Below, in pieces: positions 22,081 through 33,196 of a stretch of 64,000 bases of DNA. The DNA is from Clarkia xantiana subsp. parviflora (lineage: Eukaryota; Streptophyta; Magnoliopsida; Myrtales; Onagraceae), in assembly GCA_036873135.1 (NCBI GenBank), contig JAPTYO010000005.1:18744666-18808665 (forward strand). Reading direction: 5' to 3'. A program made the position numbers and the translations under genes. Position 1 is the stretch's first letter; each line of letters starts with the position of its first letter. Below the pieces are notes generated by a model. The model ran no database searches, was not told the DNA's origin, and saw nothing but the letters and a program-made list of their open reading frames with translations.

Positions 22081-22566
22081 GATGACGACTATGCATATAT
22101 TTTGGCTCATTATCCCTTAGGGGACACCTGATGTATATTGTTGTCCGTTGCAACATGAGGTTTTGATATAGCATTTTCTTGACATGGGTTGGTCTCCTCT
22201 TCATTTCTTCTATCTGTTTGCCATTGTGATTGGTAGCGTGTTTTCCCCTAATGGGTAGTATGCTGCTCCTGCAAGCTCCATATTCTCTTGATGTTGAAGC
22301 TATTGTTGACCATTATAATGAATAGAGCGACATGATGCGAGAAGATGACGTGCTCCGTGACTTAGCCTAAGAATTTAATTGCATCCCTCCTCTCTATTGT
22401 TGGGTATAATTTGATGTTGGTCTCCTCTAAATTTGAGACGCATACACCTATCTTGCATTGCTTCTTTTTCTCTTATTGCAAAACATATGTGTAATACAAT
22501 GATGGTAGCCTTTGGTCTCTGTAGGTAGGTTATGAATTTTTGTTCTAATCACTCAGACTACGCCAA
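22081..22566. other. Non-coding remnant left of an LTR
   Basis: No gene is seen. The wording resembles 15880-15960 ('gttgaagctattgttgaccattataatgaat'). It ends in 'gactacgccaa', a worn primer-site-like sequence for the LTR that follows. Confidence 0.4.
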
Positions 22567-23469
22567 TGTTGGATCTAGCTTTATTGGCCTGATCTCTGTT
22601 AGTCGATTGTCTTCCCTCTGTTAGTTACCCCCGCTCGCCTCATAACGTCAGCTTGCCTTGTAAAATCCGCTTGCATCGTAGCATCCATTCGTCATCTGCA
22701 AGAGGGGGTGAACCGGGTCGTAGGCCGGTGAACCCACTCCGACGCTCAAGTTAGTTCTCTACTGTAGAGAGATAAACTAATAGTACAAGAGTAGAGAGAT
22801 AACAATTAACCTCTATAAGATAGAGATAATGGAGTAATAGGAACTCATGGCCTTTTAACCTAGGATAAGTCTTAACCGGGATAATTTTATCTTATCCCAA
22901 GATTGTGAACTTACCATTTAGAGACATGCTTATGGTGACCTGGTGTTGGAGATGTATATGGGTATGCTCCTAAGTAGAGATGTAGGAGGGTGTATGCATA
23001 TGAAGTGGGGTAGAGAACCCAAGTAAGGGTCACACATATGAAGTGGGGTAGGGTACCCAAGTAAGGGTCATACATATGAAGTGGGGTAGGGTGCCCGAGT
23101 AAGGGCCACATATATGAACCGGGGTAGGGTGCACGAGTAAGGGTCACATATAAGAAGCAGGGTAGGGTGCCCAAGTAAGGGTCACGCATATGAAGTGGGG
23201 GTATGTTACTTGTAGGTTTGGGACCATGTGTGGGGGTCTACGCATGGTCCGAGCTAGACAACACACATCCTTGGATGTTTCCGGCCCGACCTAGGCCAGA
23301 CCAGACAACATTCGTGTATACTATGCGGTCTAGGATGGACCATGAATTTTTTTAGGGGGTGTTTTTACCTTTGTACTTAGTCGAGTTTTAACTCCTTTTA
23401 AAACGTAGTTTAGTGGCTCCGTTACCAAATCGGACCGTTAGTGCAATAATTGGGCATATATATCCATCA
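22567..23469 (-). repeat. Decayed gypsy LTR, minus orientation
   Basis: It begins TGTTGGATC like the Tat-A LTR and ends CCATCA. 'ccactccgacgctcaagtta' at about 22727-22746 is a worn version of the shared LTR block. 22999-23205 is a 39-bp tandem repeat. No second LTR was found, and the right end is taken from the TG...CA rule only. Confidence 0.5.
22999..23205. repeat. 39-bp tandem repeat, about five copies
   Basis: The units read roughly 'tatgaagtggggtagggt' followed by 'gcccaagtaagggtcacaca'. Since 39 is a multiple of three, they leave an open frame on minus with a 13-residue repeat, which I take as a by-product. Confidence 0.85.
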
Positions 23470-23659
23470 GTCATGGTAAACTTCCAACTCTAGAGGCAAC
23501 GACCCAATTAGTTAATGGGTTGGATAGAGAAATCTAAATTAGGTTGACAGATACATGTTTCAACTTAAGAGATTGTTATGTAACTTGGAGTGATGGACAC
23601 ACTCGTTACCTGTCATGTCATCTCAATTCTCCGCTCGGAGCAAACTAATTATTTTTATT

Positions 23660-23800
23660 TTGTCTAATTGGTAGTTTGTTATCACGCTAATTTCACACAC
23701 TAGAGGTTCCCGGTTCGAACCCTGGCTCAAACATATTCTTATATCATTATTATTGTTATTATTATTTATTTATTTATTGCTATGTATATATATATATATT
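23660..23800 (+). mobile_element. tRNA-derived SINE-like fragment
   Basis: An A-box-like sequence (tctaattggtagtt, 23662-23675) and a perfect B box (ggttcgaaccc, 23712-23722) have tRNA-like spacing, followed by an ATT/TTA-rich tail. There is no acceptor stem pairing, so it is not a working tRNA gene. The limits and target-site duplication are not defined. 23470-23659 and 23801-24060 show nothing else. Confidence 0.4.
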
Positions 23801-24060
23801 CCATTTACTTATTATTATTGTGATTATCAATAATAGTGTTAGTTGAATTACTTCTACTGAACAAACGCTTTAAAGAAACTCCGACTCTGCTACTCCTCCA
23901 CGACTTCTACTGTGAAGGATCATTCATTCTTCACACATTTAATGGCCAAACACATACTTACAAATTAACAACACTATGTCTAGCAGCAGCTAGCTGTATG
24001 TGCACAATGGATTTACCTGACTAAAAGAATGTACTTGTATATATATAATAAAAGTAAACA

Positions 24061-26520
24061 TCAAAAGGATTTCCAGGTTTGCACTGGGTTGAGAAAAGAA
24101 ATATCTACATTACTAGTGTTGTAATTCCCAGTCGTCAACGACGAGGAGCGTCCATGTTGAGGCGAACATGCGATCAATGCTCGCTGCAAGCTATCTACAA
24201 TTTCAGTGGATGAAGGTCGATCTCTACCCTCTAGACTAACACAATCTGCAGCTAAGTAGCCCATATATTTCACAGCTTCTATCTCTAATGGATTCGGTGG
24301 AGGCACCTTCCGATCCAACACTCTATGAATCTGATCCTGTATTATGTAGGGTACAACCACATCCACCACATTCCTCGCCATCTCGTTCTCATTCTTGTGG
24401 ATTGCTCGGTACCCTGAAAGCAGTTCCAGCAACACAACTCCAAAACTGTACACATCACTCTTCAGACTCAACTTCTGCAGCCTATAGTACTCGGGATCCA
24501 CATATCCGAGCGTCCCTGCAGCATGGAGTGACAGGTGAGAGTCGTCATCATCTTCTTCAGGGCCCTTCAAAGAGAGTCCGAAATCGGAAACCTTAGCCAC
24601 CCAATTGGAGTCTAGCAGAATATTGGATGATTTGATGTCCCGGTGTATAACCGGAGGAGACGCATATACATGGAGGTACTCCATTCCTCTTGCTGCATCT
24701 AAAGCCACCTTGATTCGAGCTGTCCATGTCATTAGGGGCGAGTGATTGATGAATCGGTGGAGATGATCGTGGAGAGTACCGTTGCTCATGAACTCATACA
24801 CTAGAATCAGCTCATTCCTGTCCTCGCAGAACCCTAGTAACTTGACCAGGTTCTTATGATGCAGCCGCGAAAGAGATTCCAGCTCATTCACAAAAGCATG
24901 GTCCTTGTCTTGTTCTAGTTGTCTCTTGACGGCTGTACTGACGACATTGGACGCTATAAGTTCTGCTCTCTTAATGGCTATCTCTTGACCGTCCTCCAGT
25001 TTGGCTCGATACACCGACCCGAAGCTGCCGCTTCCTATCCTGAACTCTTCGGAGAAGCCATTGGTGGCCTCTTTAAGAAGTTGTAATGAGTACTCCTCCA
25101 CATTTTGTCCCATACTAACCAGATGGCTCAGCCGTTTATCCAAAACCGGTGCTGCCGCCTTCGATTGGTTAGGGTTAGGGTTGGAGTTCGGCTGAACCTC
25201 ACTGTCCAGTCGGCCGGAATCATGAATCCGACACACCTTCCCCTTACAATATCGAAATAGGAGAAAAGCAACCAACAACAAGAAACAGCCAGACCCAATT
25301 GATCCAACAATAAGGAAAGCAGTAACCTTTTGATCATTCGGATCAGACGGCAGCGGCGGCGGTGGTGCTTCCAATAATGGAGGACAGGAGAGGATGGTGC
25401 TGCATATGTAATAGCCTTGACCACAAAATTGGGCAGAGAGCGGTAAAGGAGCACCGCAAGGACAGGAGGTTTTACAAGATCCAGGCACCACGTTATCAAA
25501 AACGATTCCATTAACGGTGCCGCCCCAACAGTACAAGGAAGCATTTGAGGTGAACACCCCACAGAACACACTCTGCTTCGATTCAATTCCCAGAAAGTAT
25601 TCATTAACGAGATGAGGCGGCAAGGTGAAATCGTTACCACCCCAACAAGCAACTGTCTGGTTTGCTCGAATGCCACAGCTTCGGTTCTGTCCGAGAGCCA
25701 GCGACGTGAACTCTCCTTCTGGAGCCTTGTCAATTACAGCCATACCGTCGCCGCCCCCCCAGCAGTTTAAGCTACCGTTCATGGAGACTGCACAGGCGTA
25801 ATTGGGTCCAGCCTCGACCAATCGGTGGCCGCTGCCGGGAGGTTTTCCCTGATCAATTAGGTGGTTACCGGAGCAGATTATGGTTCCGTTACCTGATAAC
25901 CCACACAGGAAATCATCGCCGATTGAGACAGTAGTCAGGTTCTGAACGGCAGCGGCGTTGGAGTCGAAAACACGCCACTGCCAACACTGAAGCCGAGCAG
26001 TGTCGTCCACGACGCCGCAGATGTGGGTATTTCCGGCAGAGAGGTATCTCAGAGGAGGACCTCTGTAGATGCGCTTATATTGGGTGCCGGCAGTTGAAAA
26101 TCTCCAGCAACCGAGGACGGCAATAGATGACGATGTCGACGAGCGCAATCCACACACAAATCCATCTCCGGCTACAGTCGCTGTGAAAGGAACGCTTGAC
26201 GGGGTGTAGGAAATGCGTGATCCGTCGGGAAAACTGGTACAATTGAGGGAGGAGGAGTTCTGGTCAAGGCGCCCCAGCAAGGCGCAGATAATGACGGAGC
26301 CAGATGTCTCCGAAATTGAGAAGGTGGAGAGAGCGTAAATGGAGGGATTCGTGGTCGTCACTATTATGACTATAAGGATAGTAGAGATGCGGTGCAGCTG
26401 CCATGGAAGTTGTTGGATTCGAGTAATTAATTTCATGATCTGAATCCCGAAGGTAGAAATATGGGTGGTAGAGAGTTTTGGAATATAAAGAAAAGAGAGG
26501 AGAAATGTCTTCATGGCCAT
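24061..26520 (-). CDS. CCR3: CRINKLY4-related receptor-like kinase (CCR3-like)
   Basis: Membrane receptor kinase of 819 residues in a single exon. A hydrophobic segment at about 44-60 is the likely signal peptide; M29 is an alternative start. Residues 65-345 hold crinkly/RCC1-like repeats with paired cysteines and CW(G) motifs (LNCWGGGDG, VACWGGND, LYCWGGT). A short Cys-rich segment (348-380) and a Pro run precede a membrane helix at about 400-423. The kinase has IGSGSFGSV (495-503), K517, E546, HRD 626-628 with N633, DFG 646-648 and GYVDPEYY, so all catalytic residues are present and activity is expected. The ectodomain opening (LSTFSIS) and the short Cys-rich region suggest CCR3 or CCR4 rather than ACR4. 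Ligand and exact role are not known from sequence. Confidence 0.93.
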   Translation of the reverse strand: MAMKTFLLSFLYIPKLSTTHISTFGIQIMKLITRIQQLPWQLHRISTILIVIIVTTTNPSIYALSTFSISETSGSVIICALLGRLDQNSSSLNCTSFPDGSRISYTPSSVPFTATVAGDGFVCGLRSSTSSSIAVLGCWRFSTAGTQYKRIYRGPPLRYLSAGNTHICGVVDDTARLQCWQWRVFDSNAAAVQNLTTVSIGDDFLCGLSGNGTIICSGNHLIDQGKPPGSGHRLVEAGPNYACAVSMNGSLNCWGGGDGMAVIDKAPEGEFTSLALGQNRSCGIRANQTVACWGGNDFTLPPHLVNEYFLGIESKQSVFCGVFTSNASLYCWGGTVNGIVFDNVVPGSCKTSCPCGAPLPLSAQFCGQGYYICSTILSCPPLLEAPPPPLPSDPNDQKVTAFLIVGSIGSGCFLLLVAFLLFRYCKGKVCRIHDSGRLDSEVQPNSNPNPNQSKAAAPVLDKRLSHLVSMGQNVEEYSLQLLKEATNGFSEEFRIGSGSFGSVYRAKLEDGQEIAIKRAELIASNVVSTAVKRQLEQDKDHAFVNELESLSRLHHKNLVKLLGFCEDRNELILVYEFMSNGTLHDHLHRFINHSPLMTWTARIKVALDAARGMEYLHVYASPPVIHRDIKSSNILLDSNWVAKVSDFGLSLKGPEEDDDDSHLSLHAAGTLGYVDPEYYRLQKLSLKSDVYSFGVVLLELLSGYRAIHKNENEMARNVVDVVVPYIIQDQIHRVLDRKVPPPNPLEIEAVKYMGYLAADCVSLEGRDRPSSTEIVDSLQRALIACSPQHGRSSSLTTGNYNTSNVDISFLNPVQTWKSF

Positions 26521-27001
26521 CTACATCATCCATCTCTCTCTGTGTCTGCCTTTTCTTATGGTTTGGTTTGGTTCGACAAGAAAGGGGAAAACGCGGTTTG
26601 AATCAATTGGAGAAGAAAGAAATTAGAGCGCTGTTTCGAATTATTTGCTTTGCATGCCATGGACGACGACGACGACCAAGTCAGTCGTTCCCCGCTACCG
26701 TGTGTGTGAGTGAGGGAGACAGTCAATGACAAAAATAATAAATAACTCCCTTCGAATGGAAAAGGTTGACTGCAACGACCAGTGCTTACAATCTAGGTAT
26801 TGGAAGTTGAAACACATGTGATTATTTAGATAATGATTCTTTTTTGCCAAAAACAAAGATAATGATTCTTTTAAGTATACACATTGTAGGTTTTAGTTCA
26901 GGAAATAATTTCACATTGTAAACGTGCAGGGATATTAAAACAATTGCACTCCAAACTAAGAAGAAACCGACTTGTTATCACTCAATCAGGGTTTTAATTT
27001 A
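26521..27001 (-). promoter_or_regulatory. Upstream region of the receptor kinase
   Basis: The 5' flank of the CCR3-like gene. 26521-26730 is pyrimidine/purine-biased and could be 5' leader; AT-rich sequence near 26735-26750 (minus TTATTTATTATTTT) is the only TATA-like stretch I can point to. No start site can be fixed from sequence. Confidence 0.3.
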
Positions 27002-27172
27002 GGGGCCGGCTAAAAGAGAGTCGAGTTTATTTAAACTTGATTTCTCAGCCGTTAGATCATGAGAGAGAATCAATCATAATTGAGGAGAGATAAAAAGTAT
27101 TTATTACATATGTATAATCTGATGGCTGAGAAATCAAGTTTAAATAAACTCGAGTTTATTTTAGCCGAACCC
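27002..27172. mobile_element. 171-bp MITE upstream of the receptor kinase
   Basis: Terminal inverted repeats of about 55 bp start GGGGCCGGCTAAAA on the left and, complemented, GGGTTCGGCTAAAA on the right, and share 'gtttatttaaacttgatttc'. The element is flanked by TTTA on both sides (26998-27001 and 27173-27176). It can fold into one long hairpin. TTA/TTTA targets and G-rich ends suggest a Harbinger/Tourist-type MITE, but this is tentative. Confidence 0.8.
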
Positions 27173-27870
27173 TTTAGTTTATCTTACTTTTTTTTTAGAA
27201 ATTATTAATTAATAACAAAGTTTTAAAAAGGGACCAGACCGGCAGTTGAACTGGGACAGTGAACCGGGCATACCAGTAAAAAAACCACAATGTACAAAAA
27301 ACCCAGTCCAACTATGAATAGCAGTCAGATCGGATTTTTGATACCAAATTAGAAGTTTGTCAATATTAATAAGAGAAATCACGTGAATTCATTTGTCAAA
27401 TCAATCATGAATTGATACACCGATTGTTCGGTTCAAATACTGAAAAGATAGAACATTCCAGAAATAGTAAATTACTAATTAAGTTAGCTAATGGGTTGGG
27501 CTTCTATCCACTTCATGCATAGTGGGCCTCATTGGACTGGGCTTCATCTTTATTAGTATGATCCATATCATGGCCTTCTCCCCGAAGAACCTTGTCCTCA
27601 AGGTAAGAATGAAGGAAATCAGAGTTTGAAATCGGTGGAAATTTCTCATGTGGCATCTGCGGCCAAGCAACCTGACTTCTTGTCACACCCCTAAAAAGTG
27701 ACTTGTTGGGAAGCACGAATTTGGCTATGATACACATGCTTCCCAAGCGATTGAAGAGCAGAAACAGTGATTCGTAGCGGTGTGCAATGTGTTTTAGGTG
27801 ATTTGAATAATTGGCAAGTGAAGTGGAGTTGGTGGAATTCGATTCGTGGTCAAGAGTTTGTCCCGCGTCC
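27173..27870. other. Intergenic, with a possible gypsy pol C-terminal scrap
   Basis: Mostly AT-rich without genes. At about 27540-27620 the minus strand can be read as a short segment with 'LEDKVLRGEG', resembling the C-terminal end of some plant gypsy polyproteins. It is too short to be sure. Confidence 0.25.
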
Positions 27871-28135
27871 ATCAAGACTTTGTCCCGCGCCAGTATGTTT
27901 TTGTCTCGTGTTTGCTAAGTGCTTGTCCCATGCCTACTCGAGTGCTTGTCCCATGCCTGCTAAGTGCCTGTCCCATGCCCGGTAAGTGTATGCAGCGTGC
28001 TTGTGTAAGTGCATGCGCCGTGCTCCAGTTAGTGTATGCAACGTGCTTGAGTAGTGTCAGGCGAGCTGCCAGCAAAGCCCAGTAAGTGCCTAGTAAGTGC
28101 CCGGTAAGTGCCTGGTAAGTGCTTGGTGTTCAGTA
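27870..28135. repeat. Degenerate short tandem repeats
   Basis: Repeated 'gcttgtcccatgcc', then 'aagtgcctggt/agt' units of about 12 and 24 bp. No coding function is apparent. Confidence 0.6.
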
Positions 28136-28684
28136 AGGGAGAATTGGACTAGTTTGATGGAAGGACAAGCACAAACCTGCGAGAAAGGATGGAAAATAGG
28201 ATTTAGGGCTGCCATCTTGATTCTTAGCTGCCCAGTGAGGTCAAATTCGTCCAAGATATGTGGAGATCCTATGTATAACTATATTTTAGGGTACTTGGAG
28301 AATATATGTGGGCTTTGTAATTAGTTATGGATATATATGTGATATAAATATATATCATAACTAATATAGCTATATTTATGGGAACTTAGATATATTTGTG
28401 GGTTTTGTAACAGTTATGGATGTATATGTGCTATAAATACATATATCATAACTAATATAGGTATGATTGTATAAGCTTGAATCATACTTCATTGATGATT
28501 AGGGATTACAAACTAAAGTGTGCACTATATATACTAAGTGAGACTAGGCTCACCAACTAGGACTATACTAGCTTAACCTAGTAACCGGGTGTATAATGGT
28601 GCATACACCATGTATACAACTAAATGTAAGTGTAGGCACATACACCATGTATGCAACTAAATGTAAGTGTAGACAATATGAGCA

Positions 28685-29015
28685 TCAACATATACACTCG
28701 ATATTCTCCCATCCTTTTCTTTCTTGAAAGACATATTTGATCCCATATAACTTCAATAATGCCAAGTGTTGGTTCTTCACCAAAGCCTTGGTTAGCAAGT
28801 CAGCTAGTTGATCCTTTGAAGGAATGTAATGAACACCAATCCTGCCTTGTTCAATGTGGTGTCTTGTGAAGTGGCAATCCAATTCAATGTGTTTGGTACG
28901 CTCATGAAACATTGGATTCTTTGCAATCTTCACAGCTGCTTGACTATCTGTGTATATGGGGATAGGAAGGCTTACTTGCAAACCAAGTTCTTTGAGAATT
29001 ATCCATATTTTGCTG
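28685..29015 (-). pseudogene. Copia RNase H C-terminal fragment
   Basis: On minus the frame reads a truncated Ty1/copia RNase H end: YTDSQAAVKIAKNPMFHERT, HIELDCHFTRHHI and ADLLTKAL, the standard motifs of this region. Nothing upstream of KELGLQVSLPIPI remains; at about 29016 it passes abruptly into a tandem repeat. The sequence left of it (28140-28684, with 'aactaatatagg' and 'gtgcatacaccatgta' repeats) is probably its 3' LTR, but the borders are not clear. Confidence 0.8.
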
Positions 29016-29175
29016 CATGCCGACACCTTGTTGTATGTTGATATTGGATAGTATGCTGACAGCTTGTTGTATGTCGACACGTAGTAGCATGTTGACACTT
29101 AGTAATATGCTGACACTTAGTAGCATGCTGACAGCTTGCAATATGCTGACTGTCATCCTGAGCAAAACACTTAGA
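29016..29175. repeat. Degenerate tandem repeat around 'tgctgacagcttg'
   Basis: Units of about 22-24 bp of the type 'tagtatgctgacagcttgt' occur six to seven times where the Copia fragment is broken off. Confidence 0.6.
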
Positions 29176-32100
29176 AAATATTCTTTGATAGTCGACACCT
29201 TGTCATATGTCGACAACCGATATAGTTGGAACACTTAGAGAATATTCCTGATAGCTGACATCTCGTTGTACGTCGACAGCTGTATACGTGTGCTCGTATG
29301 TACGCGCTTGTATGTGTGCACTTGCCCCCACTCTTAGAATCTTTTCTATATACATTGCTATGTGCGCTGTATCCATAGACTTGATGTAGAAATATGGTGC
29401 ATGTCGTCGGCTGTCATGGTAAAACACTTGGAAAATATTTCTTCCTTGTTATCATGTATGCAGCAAGTATGAGCTCGATGTCGTCATGGAGGTCGATGTG
29501 TTGAGAGGGTTGCCCCCCTTGCATGATGTTTGTTACTTATTGCACGAAGACTATTAAACCGGTGCGTACATAGTTATGGAGCGTCCATTGCATAGATGTT
29601 TGCATAAGTGTTGATGCGTACTTGCGCACTGATTGGATTGTTGGTTGCACTTTTCAGGATATCAGATCTCGCTATCTTTTTGTCAGAATTAATCTTTCCA
29701 CAGCTGTTATCATGAGTAATTCCACTATTCCCATCTGCGAGTAACTCTATGTTCAGATGTCGACATGGTTAAGCAGCTAAACAATGCACCAAGTGTAGAT
29801 GTTTACGTCCTTGCTTGATTAATTGATGTCGGTATTCATATACTTCCTTCTGAAGATTTGGTATGTTGATGATCTTTATAACTTGTATCATGCTGCAATG
29901 TAGGTCGGACTGATGGAGAAAGCTCGTCTTTGCAGACAGCCGATGTACATGGTAATCCACTTATTGGAAGGGATGTCCGCACCATTGCCCCCGCTACTCC
30001 GGAGTCTCCAGAGATGGTTGCGGTAAAGGACTTGTGAGTAAGGCACCTCCTTGTATCTTCTTTGAACTTGTAAATTTTCCAAGTTGTTGCTTTCATGTTG
30101 CTTATGTTTGCGAGTTTCTCCGTACATGTGACTGAACGCGTGGTTGTAGTTCCTAGCTTTAGCACAATTCTCAAAAGATCTATCGCAGGGGCGCGTTCCT
30201 CGAGCGATTCTAAGTTCTCTATGCCGAGTGCGACCGTGCCAACTCCTTCTTGCGGTAAAGGGAATAGAGTTGAGGGTCGTGCAGTGGCGCTTTCTGCCCC
30301 CCGGTCGAGGGACCGGCCCAAGGAGGAGCGTTCCTCCCATTGAGATAAGCGTTGTTTGCTTCTTCACAATTGAAGCTTGAACTTGAAGATGGCTGCTTTT
30401 GATGCATGCATTGCTGCTTGTCGCGTCCATGTTGAAGAGTTATGTCGTATTGAAATTGAAGCGGCCATTCTTGCCATATTTTTGTGAGGATGACGACATT
30501 GCATTTGATGTCGTCATTATGAACTCTTTGCCTTAGTTCCTTGAAGATGACGTTACCTCTTAGTTGGTACTAAGTTGTCTGCTTCCAGCATGTTGAACCC
30601 TTGAGTTATCTTCACTGTCCGTATGTACTGGACTTGCATGATAAGATATATATCCTTAGATGATGAGCATGATGTCTGTAGTTACGACTGTATGTCGCGC
30701 ATTGTTGAGTTTTATGTGCGCCCCTCTTGGTTAGATTCCAAGGCATGGCAAGATGCGTACAGTAGGTACTTGTAGCATTGCATGTAGTAATGTACTTGGC
30801 ACTTGGCCCTTGACATGTAGGAGTGTCGTCTTGACGAAGCAAGACTTTAAGTTTATACCGTCTCTTAGTTCCACTCTAAGGCGACGTTGTACAAGACTCG
30901 ACTTGTAAGTTTAATGAGTTTTTCAAACAGGGTGCGCTCCTGCTAGCGTTTTTGAATGAAGCCTGCCCACTTAAGGTATAGGTCTTCCTTATGTCTGCAT
31001 CCTTAAGAGGATATATGTATAGTTTGAGTGTAATTGAAGCCATCCTATCAAGGAATGTATTTTCATGGCATATGTACCCTTTGTACTGTAGATAGGTGGG
31101 GTTGTCGTCTAACAAGAGGAATTCCGCCACGATGGGGTGATCAGTCCCACCTAAGTGTCGCATCCTGGTTTGTATGCAGGGAATGGCTATGAACATGAGG
31201 ATTTGCCTCTAAGAGGATTTCACAGCATGCCATTTTTTAGAAGTAAGCATGGGGTTTGCCCTTGCAAAGAGGATATCGCAGCATGCTACTTTTGATAGTA
31301 AATCTTGGTGTTTATCCAAGATATTGCTTGTTGTTGACGCCTTTGGAATAGTCGTCACTTTGAGTAGAGAATTTTTATAAGTCCCTTTTGTAGATAATCC
31401 GCAAGTTGTCATTGCCACATATAAGTTGACCGTGCACATAGCGCGATGACTTTGTGTTGCCGACACCTTCTTGAGATATGCCATTTTGGATGGAGAAATA
31501 AACTTCCTTGTTGATGTAGATAATAGGTATGTCGGCGTTGTATGCCATAAGTCCTTCCTTGAACATAATGCTTAGCTTGTATTGTTGAAGTAGATATTAT
31601 GCCCATAGGTTGCTACCTGGCGCAATTCCAATGTAGTAATCATAGTGTAGTATGTACCTACGAACAGGGTTGTATTTTGTCAGATAGTTGCAATGTTTGT
31701 AAGTTTGTATAAATATGGAGTTATGAATTTCTTTTTAACTAATGCATAAAATAAATAGAGTAAAGGAATCTGATACGAGGATCCCTTCGTTGCGCAGGAA
31801 ACTTCCCTTAGTGCAGATGTGATAGGTGCGGACATGTCGGGAGCGAAGCTTTTCAAGTACCACCCACTGTATGTGTTTTTGAATATGTACGTACAAGGAG
31901 AGACTATGCATTGATGTATGCATCCTTTAGTCGATACGCGTCGATACTTCCTTAGTATGATGCACATACGTATATATGATCGTTGATTTGTATTGTTTCC
32001 AAGGGAAGAGCTGAGGTTTGAGTAGAATATTCGCTGAGATGTCGCGAGTTATAATTATCTTGGAGACTTGTTGTGATGATGCAAATGATATATACGCGAC

Positions 32101-33190
32101 CATTACTTGGCTTAGATGCCTAAGTAGAATGTCCATAGATAGAGAATTCCAGAGAGTGTTGCATACAGCTCCTCCTAGTGTTGTTCTCTAGATAAGATGT
32201 GTCATTGAGACATCTCTTGGATGTACATATAACCTGTCTCAAATTAGTCGCAATGCTTTGAGATATATATTATCCTCATATGGCTCTATCGCCTGCAATG
32301 CCAATATGACTGGATCAGACTATTCGCGACTAGTCTGTTCCGTTCAGCTTGTGTTTTGTTTTGACTAATAGAATGGAGTTATAAATACTCGAGTGGTCTG
32401 CTTTATTCATAGTAGTGCTGTTGTGAAGTTGTTACCTCATACCTGAGTTTACCTTTGGCAATAACGCGTGTTACCTGGACCTTGTTTAAGTAGGAGATAT
32501 CGTCTCCTGAGGGCGATGCTTGGTGTTGATGATAGACATATGGGTGTTATATGGCCTAAGCCGTTTGTTGTTCCTAGTGCTATAGCTTGTGGTTTAGTTT
32601 ACGCGATTAATATGTGCGTTTAATATGTGCGTTGCTTTTGGTATTATTCCAAAGTAATGAGCATAGTGCAATAAGGTACCTACGAAAGTAGATTTAACCT
32701 TCATTAGATATTTTGGAGTTCATACAACGGATTACAGGAAGGCGTCAACTGATCGCTCTTTTTGAAAAGTACTAAGGCTAATAAGCATAAGTTATACTTA
32801 ATCGAAAATACTTAAAGTAGATATGCAAAAATAGAGATAAAGGGATTGATGATGTGTTTGACGTCTTCATAGGTGACTTGTCGGCAAGTTGATTCTGCCA
32901 CGTGCCACATAGTTCCTCAGCGCATCTAGCGTGTTAAGCTCTTCGATCTCCACCCTTGGGGATGAAAAAATGTTGGTGTTATGCCCCCCAGTTTTATGGT
33001 GCTTGCACCGTTCTTCAACGTTCTTGCCAAGGAAAGCAGTCATTGGCTCAAGTGGACGGGGAAGCTTGTTTTCCGGGAGTTTGATATTTGTTTATTCCAC
33101 CTTCGTGCTCCAAGGACTGTAGAAGTCGTCATAATTGGTTCTGTGAATGACGTTGTTTTTCCCACGCTTCGCAAGAGGTGGATTATCATT
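29176..33190. other. Non-coding interior of a decayed minus-oriented gypsy element
   Basis: No supported gene in 4 kb. Short frames occur on both strands without motifs. As gag of a minus-oriented element lies directly to the right (33197-34900), this is probably its former pol and 3' part, decayed beyond recognition, or a LARD-like non-coding interior. A GC-rich spot at 30240-30330 was inspected and shows no known motif. Confidence 0.35.
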
Positions 33191-33196
33191 CGCCTT

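Noticed and set aside
22911..23189. Frame of 92 codons with a 13-residue repeat
   Set aside because: A by-product of the 39-bp tandem repeat in an LTR.
23662..23735. tRNA gene
   Set aside because: A and B boxes are present but there is no acceptor-stem pairing or anticodon arm; a SINE-like fragment fits better.
24288..24596. Plus-strand frames inside the receptor kinase gene (also 25001-25195)
   Set aside because: Shadows of the kinase coding strand without their own motifs.
27488..27875. Possible chromodomain-type gypsy integrase end
   Set aside because: Only about ten residues (LEDKVLRGEG) look familiar; kept as a remark in an intergenic entry and not as a gene.
29836..30430. Frames of 161 and 180 codons on minus
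   Set aside because: They overlap each other in different frames, show no domain, and sit in decayed repeat.
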